The notes under the pieces: generated by a model | What the model saw: the letters and a program-made list of their open reading frames with translations, nothing else | The model's database searches: none | What the model was told of the DNA's origin: nothing | Translations under genes and position numbers: made by a program | Origin: Nocardia camponoti | GTDB lineage: Bacteria > Actinomycetota > Actinomycetes > Mycobacteriales > Mycobacteriaceae | Length of the DNA stretch: 64,000 nt | Direction of reading: 5' to 3' | NCBI RefSeq assembly: GCF_014646135.1 | Contig: NZ_BMMW01000001.1 | Coordinates: 203,570 to 267,569, forward strand | Shown: in pieces, positions 32,955-41,945 of the stretch | Numbering within the stretch: position 1 is the first letter of the stretch | Layout of the letters: each line of letters begins with the position of its first letter

Positions 32955-33026
32955 CTAGCTTGACTGCATGGTGTGCTGAACTTCCGCGATGTAGCTGTCA
33001 TCGATCGAGTCAATTTCGAATTCCAT
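32955..33026 (-). CDS. Candidate 23-residue RiPP precursor peptide
   Basis: An ATG at 33026 with GGGAGGAGGGAACG immediately upstream, the best ribosome site in this unit. It encodes 23 residues: the N-terminus MEFEIDSIDD is acidic, then SYIAEVQ, and the C-terminus is HTMQSS. An acidic leader followed by a short, polar, Ser/Thr-containing tail is the general form of a modified-peptide precursor, and it lies first in a transcript with HExxH, YcaO and a MetRS. The core would likely be the last six or so residues, with a Met in it. Too short for usual gene callers. It might instead be a leader peptide for the operon. It is certain as an ORF with a strong start, inferred as a precursor. Confidence 0.6.
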   Translation of the reverse strand: MEFEIDSIDDSYIAEVQHTMQSS

Positions 33027-33278
33027 CGTTCCCTCCTCCCTGCTGTGGAGTTGGCCGTCCTAGTCGAACGGGCGTTGGTTTCCATCGTGGCCTGCGAAAG
33101 GTGCGGAAGGAATCGCGCAACGTAGGCGTAGCGTGGGCGTACCGTAGGCGGAACCAGGTCAGGGCAGGCGGTGAGAGGGCGCCCGACGGCGTCTGCTGCC
33201 GGTCCGTGGGAAAGCTGCGCTAGACGTGGATACGATTGCTGCACCCAGCCAGGCACGCGACGGAGAGTCTTGACGAGC

Positions 33279-33992
33279 ATGACGTTTCCCCCCAGGTATC
33301 CACACGCTGTCGACCAAGCCGAGGAAATAAGAAGAAACGATTGGGAGGCTTTTTCCTCGCTACATGAGATGGGGGACCATTGGGTGATGAAGCCCTGGCC
33401 AAAGGGTGCGTCGGCCTATTATTGGTATTTGACCTTCGAGAATGATTCTCTCGCGGCTGCCGCCAATGCGTGCCAAGTGGCGCTGGAGGAATTTGACCTT
33501 CGTCCAGTGCCAACTGGGTGCCTACATATGACGTTGCTTCGGGTTGGACCGCCTGATGTGGTCAGCAATTCTATGTTGGAACGTATCATCACGAATGCGG
33601 CCGAGGAATTAGGGTCGACCTACCAGTTCCAGCTCGATGTCGGTCCGCTGACCGGTTCGGCCGGTGCGATCCGGTTCTCCGTAACACCGTGGTCTCCGGT
33701 TCTTGATTTGGTTGAGCAGCTCCGTCGCGCTCAAGGAATCGTTCTGAACACCAATTCAGCGAAGCCGCAGAAAGATCTTCGCCCGCATATCGGCATCGCG
33801 TATAGTTCGGCGCGCCAGCCGATAACCAAAATTCGTGAAACAGTCTCGGAACTTAGGACATTGGCGCCAGTCCCAACGGTCGTCAACGCAGTCAAGCTGG
33901 TGCGGTTGTGGCGCACTGAGACCGCATACGAGTGGGAAGAACAGGCGTCTATCCCGCTACGGCGAGCCGGTCCTGGACGACCGCCGCATTAG
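33279..33992 (+). CDS. 2'-5' RNA ligase/2H phosphoesterase-like protein
   Basis: 237 residues from ATG 33279; a longer frame exists but its first 35 codons look non-coding. The first 2H motif is complete, CLHMTLLRVG with H83 and T85. The second, RPHIGIAYS at 169-176, has Gly where Thr or Ser is normal, so catalysis may be altered. Family members hydrolyse 2',3'-cyclic phosphates or join RNA ends. It diverges from the peptide/HExxH unit and overlaps the end of the XRE-TPR gene on the other strand by 44 nt. Association with the cluster is by position only. Confidence 0.72.
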   Translation: MTFPPRYPHAVDQAEEIRRNDWEAFSSLHEMGDHWVMKPWPKGASAYYWYLTFENDSLAAAANACQVALEEFDLRPVPTGCLHMTLLRVGPPDVVSNSMLERIITNAAEELGSTYQFQLDVGPLTGSAGAIRFSVTPWSPVLDLVEQLRRAQGIVLNTNSAKPQKDLRPHIGIAYSSARQPITKIRETVSELRTLAPVPTVVNAVKLVRLWRTETAYEWEEQASIPLRRAGPGRPPH

Positions 33993-35274
33993 CCTTCGAC
34001 CATGATCGCAATTGTTCGGTGTATTCGGAAACCGCTGCGGTATCTGCAGTCGCGACACTCGAAGCCAGGTCGTGCGCGCGCTGCCACACCGAGCGAATTG
34101 GTTGTTCTCGGCAGGCGGTGAGTGCTTCCATTCCTAGCTTCATCGCATGTTCGACCTCTCTGTTCGTTTGGTTAGCAAACGCGGTCGCGACGTCGAGGCG
34201 GACGAGGGCCTGGCTCCATACAGAATCTGAGGTATCGACCAACTCGGAGACGAGCTGTCCATAATCCAGCGTTTGCTGAAATTCCCCGGCTGACAAATGT
34301 GCGGTGGCAGCGTTTGCCATTACTCGTGCGGCGCCGTACGGCTCGAATGACAGCGCCGGGGTGAGTCCCGATGGAGCGTCGCAAGTTTCGCCGAGTTTCA
34401 CGGCGTCCGCGACGGCCCGCTTCACGCCCTCCGAATCACCAATCTTTCCCAGGGCGCGTGCCAGACCATTCGAATAGAGCCGAATGGCTTCCCGGCTTCC
34501 GTCCGCTACCCGAATTCCCTCTCGGGCGGCGTCAACGGCCCGAGAATATTCGCCCTGATAATAATAGGCGAAGCTCTCTGTCCCGCGTGTCCACGCCATT
34601 AACTGCTGGTCACCGGTGAATTTGGCGAGACCGACGGTTTCCTGGATGTACACCTCGGCGTGTCTGAATCGCCCGACGTTTACTGCCATGTAGGCGAGAG
34701 CACCCGAAGTCTGGCCCGCAATTCGGTAAAGTCGCGCTAGGTGATCGGGATGACGGCACTGCTGAACGAGTTCGTCTGTCTGATGGCGTAGGGCGAGTAC
34801 GTCAGGAACAAGCTGAGCGGGCCCTTCGAGTTCATATCGGGACAGAAGGTCACGCAGAGCAATGTCTAATGCGATAAGCACGGGCTCCTCTACGTTCCCA
34901 TTGCTGAGCTTTCGCATCCGTTCGATAATCCCTGCCGGACGCTCGAAGGAATGAACTTCGCCAAAACCGTTGGGGGCGGCGGCCTTTCGATGCCGACTGG
35001 CGTTTTTGCCATTCGACGCGCGCCACATGGATTCACCAGCGGCGACGATCTCGTCGAAGCGCGCCCTGACGTGCTCGTCAGCGTGAAGTCGCAAGGTGAC
35101 GTCAAGTAGTTGCTGCGTCCTGGCGCGCAGAGGCGTCGACCCGAGCCCGCTGCGCCAACGACTCACCGTCGTCACCTCGACGCCGAGTTTGTCAGCGAAT
35201 TGGCGCACAGATAATCGCATCGCTTCTTGCAGCGCAACCGCTTCGAAGCCGGTCCATGCTCGCGCTTGTGGCAT
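33949..35274 (-). CDS. XRE-family regulator with TPR sensor region
   Basis: 441 residues from ATG 35274, a start chosen because the usual N-terminus of this family (MPQARAWTGFEAVALQEAMR) begins there, with GGGGGCC as a poor ribosome site. Helix-turn-helix is LSVRQFADKLGVEVTTVSRW at about 20-40. The remaining ~370 residues are tetratricopeptide-type helical repeats (ARLYRIAGQTSGALAYMAVN, YSRAVDAAREGIRVADGSRE, LATAFANQTN). Such proteins control small-molecule gene clusters in actinomycetes by sensing peptides or metabolites. It is upstream of the peptide unit in the same direction, separated by 922 nt, with the 2H protein between them on the other strand. Confidence 0.85.
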   Translation of the reverse strand: MPQARAWTGFEAVALQEAMRLSVRQFADKLGVEVTTVSRWRSGLGSTPLRARTQQLLDVTLRLHADEHVRARFDEIVAAGESMWRASNGKNASRHRKAAAPNGFGEVHSFERPAGIIERMRKLSNGNVEEPVLIALDIALRDLLSRYELEGPAQLVPDVLALRHQTDELVQQCRHPDHLARLYRIAGQTSGALAYMAVNVGRFRHAEVYIQETVGLAKFTGDQQLMAWTRGTESFAYYYQGEYSRAVDAAREGIRVADGSREAIRLYSNGLARALGKIGDSEGVKRAVADAVKLGETCDAPSGLTPALSFEPYGAARVMANAATAHLSAGEFQQTLDYGQLVSELVDTSDSVWSQALVRLDVATAFANQTNREVEHAMKLGMEALTACREQPIRSVWQRAHDLASSVATADTAAVSEYTEQLRSWSKANAAVVQDRLAVAG

Positions 35275-35773
35275 CTGGCCCCCGCATCGACTTGGACGTA
35301 AAGGTTTCCGCCAATCGTATGTGTAACGCCGCATGGCTGTTGCTAATTCGAGCTCCCCGCGCTTCATATGCAGGCTTGACCTCAGTGGTCCGCGCGCAGC
35401 GGTCTAATGACCGCACGCCCAGCAAGAACGCTGCGACACCGAGCGCTCCAACTGCGGTTCCGGACCTAAACAGCGTTCCTTCGCGGAGCGGTGCCGCAGC
35501 CTCGCCGAGGGCGCCCGTAGCAACTCGGCCGCTTTGCCTGCGGCGACCGGTTGCAGACCTGGTGTGGTTGTTCCAGCGCTGCGAGACCGTGCCCCCTCTG
35601 TCTCGCAGCGCTACTCAGCCCGAATTTGTGATCGGCAACCTCACATCGGGACCAACGAACTACCGGTTCGTAGGGCCGCTAGTTCTCCATTGGGTGGAAC
35701 GTCTGCACCCTGTTCGACTTGCGCACGAAGCGCTCCTTGGCACGGCGGGTGCACCGATCGCGTTGTGTCATCC
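35275..35773. other. 499-nt stretch without a supported gene
   Basis: Frames on either strand here are Arg/Ser/Ala-rich without protein pattern. It carries the strong hairpin at 35575-35612 and must hold the promoter of the XRE-TPR gene and the end of the helicase transcript. Confidence 0.45.
35575..35612. terminator. 13-bp perfect hairpin downstream of the helicase gene
   Basis: AGCGCTGCGAGAC (35575-35587) and GTCTCGCAGCGCT (35600-35612) pair without mismatch, around a 12-nt C-rich loop. There is no T-tract on either side. It lies about 160 nt beyond the stop of the helicase gene on its strand and may end that transcript or form part of a small RNA. Confidence 0.55.
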
Positions 35774-38700
35774 TTATGCTTTCCATGCCCAGCCGTCGAC
35801 AGATTCGAGTCGTTCGATGCGGTCGGTGGAGAGAGCATTGTTCGTGTACCTCGTTCGTTGGGTCGCTACCCAAGTGCCGAGGCGGAAACCGGTCTGGTCG
35901 ACATACGATTGAGGGATGAGGGCGTGGCCGTGCGCTGCCGTGTAGGCAAGCAGCCGAGCGAAGCCCTCGGCCCACCTGTCGCTGAGCGCGGCCCAACTCC
36001 AGCCAGGTACAGCTTCCTCAATACGCTTCATTCGGGCGGCGGAGAGTGCGCCCCGGGCGCGTGCTGCACGCTGGTTGGATGCCCAGTTTCCGAGCGGGTA
36101 TCCATCGACGATGCAGTCGCGGGGTATGCGCGCGTGGCCGTGCTGATCGACGAACGCGATCAGCTGGGCCAGTCCCTGCTGCCAGCTTTCGGCGTTAGCA
36201 TCCCAAGCCCAGCCCGTCAGAGAGTTGAGTCGCTCGTACCTCTCGATCGAGAGGCTGTCCTTGGCGCGAGCGGTGCGCTGTGTCTTGCACCATCCGCCGA
36301 GTCGGTAACCGTCGACCTCGTAGGCTCTAGGCACGCGCGCGTGGCCGTGCTTTTCAACGTACGTGGTGAGGTGCTGGAATCCCTGTTCCCACCGGTCGGT
36401 GTGGGGATCCCAGCTCCAGCCTGGTACGGACTGTTCTATCCGACGCACTCGTGCAGCATCGAGGATGCCTTTGGTGTATCGGCTGCGTTGGGTCGCTACC
36501 CACGTCCCGAGTCGAAAGCCGGTCTGGTCGACGTGGTCCTGGTGCACGAGGGCGTGGCCGTGTTCGGTTACGTAATCAATAAGGCGAGCGAGGCTAGCCT
36601 CCCACTGGTCCGCGAGGGTGTCCCAGCTCCACCCCGCTAGTTCTTCAAGCCGTTGGATCTGTTCGTCGGGAATTCGTCCACTGGCGTACCTGGCGCGCTG
36701 CGTGAGGACCCACTGCCCGACAGGGAAGTCTCCGGCCAGGCATTCGCTGGGGACGCGAGCGTGGCCATTCTCTTCCGCAAAGATGGTGAGCACAGCAAAC
36801 CCGTGTTCCCACTGATCGGCGACTGGGTTCCACGTCCAACCAGGCAACGTCGTCAGTCGCCGTTGCCTGTCGGTGGAAAGGCTGCCCGTGGACTGTGCGC
36901 GACGTTGTACTCCCACCCACTGCCCAAGCCGGAATTTGTCCTCTGATTGGAATGCGTCCGGCACTCGGGCATGGCCGTGTTGGTCGACATAGGCAGTCAG
37001 GTGCCGGAATCCCTGCCCCCACTGGTCTGCAACGGCATCCCACGTCCAGTCCCGCAGCGCCTCCAACCGGCGCCGTCTCTCGGCAGACAGATTCCGGTTA
37101 CGGCGCTGAACTTTGCACCATTGCCCGAGCCGGTACCCGGCGTGGTCGACGTGACCACTAGAGACGCGAGCGTGGCCGTGTTGGTCTACGTAGGCAGTCA
37201 GGTGCCGGAATCCCTGCTCCCACTGGTCAATTCGGATATCCCATACCCAACCGGGAAGATGGTTGAGGCGCCGCTCCTGATCCACGGGCAGGGTACCTCT
37301 GGCACGTCGATTACGTTGTGTAGCGGCCCAACTTCCCAGCGGGAATCCCGATTCGTCCACATACGACTTGGGAACCTGTGCGTGCCTATGCTCGCCAACG
37401 AAGCCGGTCAGCTGCACGAAGCCAGCCTCCCATCGGTCACTCGCCGGGTCCCACGACCACATCGGCAGCGCTTCCAGTCGCGCTGCTCGACCAGCGGCGA
37501 GCCGTCCTTTGCTGAAGGAGGAGCGTTGCACCCCGACCCACTGCCCCAAGCGGGATCCATTCACCGTGTATGGCCGGGGGACCGCAGCGTGACCGTTGGC
37601 CTGGGCATACTCCTCTAGCAGACGAAAGCTGTCTTCCCACGAATCAGCGTATGGGTCCCAGGTCCAGCCCGGCATAGTGTTCAGTCGTTCGATCTTGTCT
37701 ACAGCCAAGGTTGCGGCAGAGTACTTGTCGCGTTGTTTGGCAACCCAGTTGCCGAGGCGGTCGTGCCCGACGGTGTAGCCCTTCGGAACGCGGGTGTGGC
37801 CGTGTTCTTTGGCGTAGTTCCCGAGCAGTGTGAACGCCTGTTCCCACGGGTCGATCGCTGTCCAGCCGGGCAACGTTGTGAGTCGTTTGGCTCGGTCAGC
37901 GGACAAAGTTCCCTTCGCGAGACTGTGGCGCTGATTACTGAGCCAACTCCCGAGGCGATGACCGTCTAAGACGTAGGTCTGCGGAACACGAGGATGCCCG
38001 TGCTTATCGACATAGGTCACGAGTAGCGCGAAGAACTTATCCCACTGGTCCGCATCAGGGGTCCAGGTCCAGCCTCGCAGAGCCTGCAGGCGATCGGCTC
38101 GGACTGGTTCGAGAATCCCCTTGTTGTATCTGCTGCGCTGAATCTGGACCCAGCCGCCGAGACCGCATCCGTCGACTGTGTAGTCCTTGGGCACACGAGA
38201 ATGCTCGTGTGCTTCGGTAAATCCCACAAGGTGCTCGAACCTGGCTTCCCACTGGTCAGAGCGAGGATCCCACGACCACCCCGGCAGGTTCCTGAGACGC
38301 GCTTCACGGTCGGGTAGCCCGCGGCCAGCGGCATAATTCGTGCGCTGGATCGTCACCCATGTACCGAGCTTGTACTCGTCAACAGTGAAGGACTGTGGGA
38401 CTCGAGCGTGGCCGTGTTCGCTGACGAAAGTGACCAGTCGCGCGAATCCCTCTTCCCACTGGGCAGTGAGCGCATCCCAGGTCCAGCCCGGGACTGCATC
38501 GAGTCGTTGCACGCGTGCAACGGTAAGTCGACCCGTGGCGCGCTTGTGCCGCTGAGTAGCCACCCAAGATCCGAGAGCGTGGCCGTCGGTCGTGTAGGTT
38601 GCGGGAACCAGCGCGTGTCCCTCGCGTTCGATGAATTGCTCAAGCAACGCCAGCCAGAGCTCCCATGTGGAGGTCGTCTTCTCGACCAGACGTACGTTGA

Positions 38701-40615
38701 ACGCCTCAGCGAACTCGCCGGAGACAGTCGTGGGCAGATCGACAACGATCTTGCTGGGAAGTTGGATCGATCCGGGCCCGCTTCGTTTGCCGAGCTCGTG
38801 TCGCAGGTGATCGAGAGTCTCGGCCAGCGTGTCGTCGTGGGAACGAAGAGCCTGGATTACATTCCACACAGGTTTGAAGCTGGATTCGTTGAGAGTGGTT
38901 TCCGGGTCTTGTTCGGAGTCAACGAACACAGGGATGACGATCGTGCCGAGCGTCTTGTCCTCAACACGTCGGATCGCGCGACCGACTGCCTGCACGATGT
39001 CGACCTCAGACTGTCGAGGGTCGATGAATGCAACTCCGTCGAGGGCTGGAACATCGATGCCCTCGTTGAGACACCGAGCGTTCGTCATCAGTGCCCTGTC
39101 GCAGTCGTAAAGATCAGACAGCTTCTGGAGCAATGCATGACGCTTGCCGGTCGACATATCGCCAGAGGCGTGTGCAGCCCACACTTTCCCTGTCGGTCGT
39201 TGTTCCGGCGGCATCCAATCGATGACTGCAGGAAGATTCGCAGCGAATTCGCGCGCACGATTGACCCGAGAATGGAAACTGATGGTGCGACGCAAGTCGT
39301 AGCGGTGCATGGCCTTCGCCAGACCGATCTGGCTGGCAAGTGTGCGAGCATCCGTAACCTTGACCCCATCGGTCGTAACGAAGCGCCCGTGTTCGGCCCA
39401 GGACCGGTATGTGGCATTGTCGACACCTACGACAACAACGCGATAGTCGGTCAGCAAACCATCGGAAATCGCTTCGGAAAACCCGAGCCGGTGGAACACC
39501 GGACCGAACTTCGCGTGATCGTCCATCGAGGCGATCTCGAACTCGGCCTCGTGGCCCTCTCGCACAACGCCGCCTGTGAAGAAACGCGGGGTTGCGGTCA
39601 TGAACAGGCGCCGCCGTGCCCGGATAAGTCCATCGTCGAGGACCGTCGCGAACTCCGTAGATGACCGCCCAGCACAACGATGCGCCTCATCCGCGACAGC
39701 GAGGTCGAACGCTGGCACACCGGCAAGCTCCAGAGCCTTGGCAACCTGTGGCGAGGATTGATACGTCGTAAATACGACGCGGCGCCCAGAGCCTCGTAGG
39801 AACGCCGCGATCTCTGCCGGTTCGGTCGTCACCGGGCGTCCGAGATCGCTGACTGTCGTTGCTGCCGTGTCCCGGCTGACGACAGTGTCATCTGAGCAAA
39901 CAGCTAATGAGGCAAACTCTGACGAGCTGTTGGCAGCCCACTCCCGGAGGGTTTGGGCCAGTAACGCAAGCGATGGCACCAAGACAAGGGCTCGCTCCGT
40001 GCCGAGTTCGTCGGCGATGAACACACTCGTGAGGGTCTTGCCTGTACCGCAAGCCATGATGAGTTGGCCGCGATCACCACCTTCGTTGAACGCGTTCAAT
40101 ACGGCATCGATCGCAGACCGTTGGTGCGGCCGAGGCCGCTTACCTGCTACGGGACGGGCGTGCAGGTGGTCGGGCGAGGTCGGCCAGTCGAGCCGCGATG
40201 CTTCGAGATCCCCACGAAGCAGGACGGCAGACTGCTTCTCCTGAGCATCGAGCGTGCGTTTGGCGGTGGCTCCCAGCTGATTGGTCGTGGCGATAAGCAG
40301 TCTGAATGAGAAGACCGAGCGGGCTGACTCGGAGATGAAGGTGTCGATATCGCGTTTGGTGATTGAGGTCGTCTCGGAGTACGCCTTGGCCTGGATTGCC
40401 CAAAGCTTGCCATCGCGGCCTTTCGCGACCAGATCAATCCCGGCGTCGCTACCCCACCTGTCGGGCCAATCGTCCCAAAGCCACACTTGTTCAAGTTCGC
40501 TGGCGTAGGACGGATCGTGGGTCAAAAACCACTGGCAGATCCGTTCGAACTGAGTTCCCCGGCGGACTGTGTTATCGGGGTCCAATTGCTCTAGAAGCTC
40601 GGTCAGTGATGGCAC
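35774..40615 (-). CDS. Mrr-like nuclease/SF2 helicase with 14 helicase-associated repeats
   Basis: 1613 residues from the GTG at 40615, chosen because AAGGAGATCC precedes it and homology begins at VPSLTELLEQ. Residues ~1-140 form a restriction-like domain with the D...QxK signature (D61, Q75, K77: AGIDLVAK, AIQAKAY). An SF2 helicase follows: Walker A MACGTGKT (187-194), DEAH (309-312), TATPR (340-344), and QAVGRAIRR (542-550). From about 655 to the end there are 14 repeats of roughly 68 residues, each of the form GW.WD..DQWE.GF..L..Y...HGHARVP...LG.W...QR. The repeats are too divergent to be a recent amplification. It is a single-gene unit and a candidate phage-defence protein or nucleic-acid processing machine; the family's function is not known to me. 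Confidence 0.9.
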   Translation of the reverse strand: MPSLTELLEQLDPDNTVRRGTQFERICQWFLTHDPSYASELEQVWLWDDWPDRWGSDAGIDLVAKGRDGKLWAIQAKAYSETTSITKRDIDTFISESARSVFSFRLLIATTNQLGATAKRTLDAQEKQSAVLLRGDLEASRLDWPTSPDHLHARPVAGKRPRPHQRSAIDAVLNAFNEGGDRGQLIMACGTGKTLTSVFIADELGTERALVLVPSLALLAQTLREWAANSSSEFASLAVCSDDTVVSRDTAATTVSDLGRPVTTEPAEIAAFLRGSGRRVVFTTYQSSPQVAKALELAGVPAFDLAVADEAHRCAGRSSTEFATVLDDGLIRARRRLFMTATPRFFTGGVVREGHEAEFEIASMDDHAKFGPVFHRLGFSEAISDGLLTDYRVVVVGVDNATYRSWAEHGRFVTTDGVKVTDARTLASQIGLAKAMHRYDLRRTISFHSRVNRAREFAANLPAVIDWMPPEQRPTGKVWAAHASGDMSTGKRHALLQKLSDLYDCDRALMTNARCLNEGIDVPALDGVAFIDPRQSEVDIVQAVGRAIRRVEDKTLGTIVIPVFVDSEQDPETTLNESSFKPVWNVIQALRSHDDTLAETLDHLRHELGKRSGPGSIQLPSKIVVDLPTTVSGEFAEAFNVRLVEKTTSTWELWLALLEQFIEREGHALVPATYTTDGHALGSWVATQRHKRATGRLTVARVQRLDAVPGWTWDALTAQWEEGFARLVTFVSEHGHARVPQSFTVDEYKLGTWVTIQRTNYAAGRGLPDREARLRNLPGWSWDPRSDQWEARFEHLVGFTEAHEHSRVPKDYTVDGCGLGGWVQIQRSRYNKGILEPVRADRLQALRGWTWTPDADQWDKFFALLVTYVDKHGHPRVPQTYVLDGHRLGSWLSNQRHSLAKGTLSADRAKRLTTLPGWTAIDPWEQAFTLLGNYAKEHGHTRVPKGYTVGHDRLGNWVAKQRDKYSAATLAVDKIERLNTMPGWTWDPYADSWEDSFRLLEEYAQANGHAAVPRPYTVNGSRLGQWVGVQRSSFSKGRLAAGRAARLEALPMWSWDPASDRWEAGFVQLTGFVGEHRHAQVPKSYVDESGFPLGSWAATQRNRRARGTLPVDQERRLNHLPGWVWDIRIDQWEQGFRHLTAYVDQHGHARVSSGHVDHAGYRLGQWCKVQRRNRNLSAERRRRLEALRDWTWDAVADQWGQGFRHLTAYVDQHGHARVPDAFQSEDKFRLGQWVGVQRRAQSTGSLSTDRQRRLTTLPGWTWNPVADQWEHGFAVLTIFAEENGHARVPSECLAGDFPVGQWVLTQRARYASGRIPDEQIQRLEELAGWSWDTLADQWEASLARLIDYVTEHGHALVHQDHVDQTGFRLGTWVATQRSRYTKGILDAARVRRIEQSVPGWSWDPHTDRWEQGFQHLTTYVEKHGHARVPRAYEVDGYRLGGWCKTQRTARAKDSLSIERYERLNSLTGWAWDANAESWQQGLAQLIAFVDQHGHARIPRDCIVDGYPLGNWASNQRAARARGALSAARMKRIEEAVPGWSWAALSDRWAEGFARLLAYTAAHGHALIPQSYVDQTGFRLGTWVATQRTRYTNNALSTDRIERLESVDGWAWKA

Positions 40616-41101
40616 GCGGCGGATCTCCTTCTGTTGAGGCACGGAACACTGCAGACGAGGCGCTCCGCCGCGAAGGTTAGCGAGGGGGTCTGACAAGCCG
40701 CCCGGTTTGCGACGCAATGGATTTCGTGGCACGGGCGTCGCCGTCGACAGTAGGGACTACCGTTTGGCTGGATGACGACGCGCGGTGCTGGCGGACGCTC
40801 CTCAAGGTGGCCATACCACGGTAAAGGCCGACATCGTGAATAACACGGGTGCATAGAGCAGCCGCGAAACGCGTGTGCGTGCCGAGTCCTTCGTTGCAAC
40901 GACGGCGCGTCGTGCATGAAATATGCACGACGGCACAGCATCTCGTCGGGGAATTTCTACGGCTCTTTGTTTCCAAAACCCACGAGTAACCCCCAACCTC
41001 TGCGTTATGTTACCGAGGATTCTCATCGCAGACGAGTATCGGGCAGCGGGTCGCCGGGCACGTGGGGCTAGTCGCTGACCGGCAGGAAGGGTCGGTGCGG
41101 C
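40616..41101. other. 486-nt intergenic region ahead of the mce operon
   Basis: No gene is supported; the long frame on the minus strand runs through the yrbE gene as its shadow. The region contains the 25-bp palindrome at 40908-40932 and must hold the promoter of the yrbE/mce operon. A ribosome site AGGAAGG lies ahead of GTG 41102. Confidence 0.5.
40908..40932. promoter_or_regulatory. 25-bp palindrome with 10-bp perfect arms, probable operator
   Basis: CGTCGTGCAT (40908-40917) and ATGCACGACG (40923-40932) are perfect inverted repeats around GAAAT. Arm length and spacing are suited to a TetR-type dimer. It is 170 nt ahead of yrbEA and shares sequence with 28158-28204. Confidence 0.6.
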
Positions 41102-41944
41102 GTGAGCCAATCCCGATCGGCAGAGGTTCACCAGATCGTCAACGTCGCTTCCGGGCTGTGGCGGCGCCATCCCCAACAATCCATTGAGACGCTCGGCAGG
41201 CAAGTCCTGCTTGCCCGCGTCGCCATCGCGGCGCTGGTCGAATCGCTTGTGCGGCGGCGGTTTCCGTTCACCGAGTTCATCAAACAGTGCGCGTTTATGG
41301 CGAACGTGTCGGCGCTGCCGACCATTTTCGTCGCGATCCCGGTCGCGGTTGTTGTCTCGTTGCAGATCGGCGCGCTCGTCAATCAAGTCGGCGCGACCAC
41401 CTTCATTGGGGCGGTCGCCGGGCTCGGCATCATCCGCCAAGGCGCGCCGCTCGTCACGTCCCTCATGATCGCAGGCGCGGTCGGTTCGGCGATCTGCGCC
41501 GACCTTGGTTCGCGCACGATCAGGGAGGAAGTCGACGCGATGCGGGTGATGGGGGTCGACCCGGTCCGCCGACTCGTCGCCCCACGCATTGCCGCCGCGG
41601 TGCTGGTCAGCATGCTGTTGTGCGGGTTCATCGTGTTCGTCGGCTTCGCGACCGCGTACCTCTTCAACGTCTACGCCCAGCACGGCACGCCGGGGTCGTT
41701 CATCAGCTCGTTCGCGTCGTTCGCTGTCGCGAGCGACCTCATCGTCGCGCTGGTCAAGGCCGCGATCTTCGGCCTGCTCACCGCGATCATCGCCTGCGAC
41801 ATGGGCCTGCACACCAAAGGCGGACCCGGCGGGGTCGCGAACGCGGTGAACTCGGCGGTGGTCACGTCGGCGCTAATGTTGTTCGCTACCAACATCATTG
41901 TCACGCAGCTCTACAACATCTTCTTTCCATCGAAGGTGGCCTGA
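41102..41944 (+). CDS. yrbEA: YrbE-type MlaE-family permease A of the Mce lipid importer
   Basis: 280 residues, five to six membrane helices. The MlaE/YrbE fold is shown by FPFTEFIKQCAFMANVSALPTIFVAIP, IREEVDAMRVMGVDPVRRLVAPR (the EExDAL-like coupling motif that meets the ATPase) and TKGGPGGVANAVNSAVV. It forms the membrane channel through which Mce proteins feed lipids. GTG start with AGGAAGG about 15 bases ahead. First gene of an operon of nine. The ATPase, Mkl type, is not in the window, as is usual. Confidence 0.95.
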   Translation: MSQSRSAEVHQIVNVASGLWRRHPQQSIETLGRQVLLARVAIAALVESLVRRRFPFTEFIKQCAFMANVSALPTIFVAIPVAVVVSLQIGALVNQVGATTFIGAVAGLGIIRQGAPLVTSLMIAGAVGSAICADLGSRTIREEVDAMRVMGVDPVRRLVAPRIAAAVLVSMLLCGFIVFVGFATAYLFNVYAQHGTPGSFISSFASFAVASDLIVALVKAAIFGLLTAIIACDMGLHTKGGPGGVANAVNSAVVTSALMLFATNIIVTQLYNIFFPSKVA

Positions 41945-41945
41945 C

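Noticed and set aside
36000..38600. Regular ~200-bp repeats that could look like a CRISPR or satellite array
   Set aside because: They are in frame with the 68-residue protein repeats, vary between copies, and have no short identical repeat-spacer pattern.
38408..39664. A 418-codon plus-strand frame
   Set aside because: It is antisense to the helicase core, whose Walker A, DEAH and motif VI are in the other strand.
40802..41812. A 336-codon minus-strand frame crossing the mce promoter
   Set aside because: It is antisense to yrbEA and consists of charged low-complexity text.
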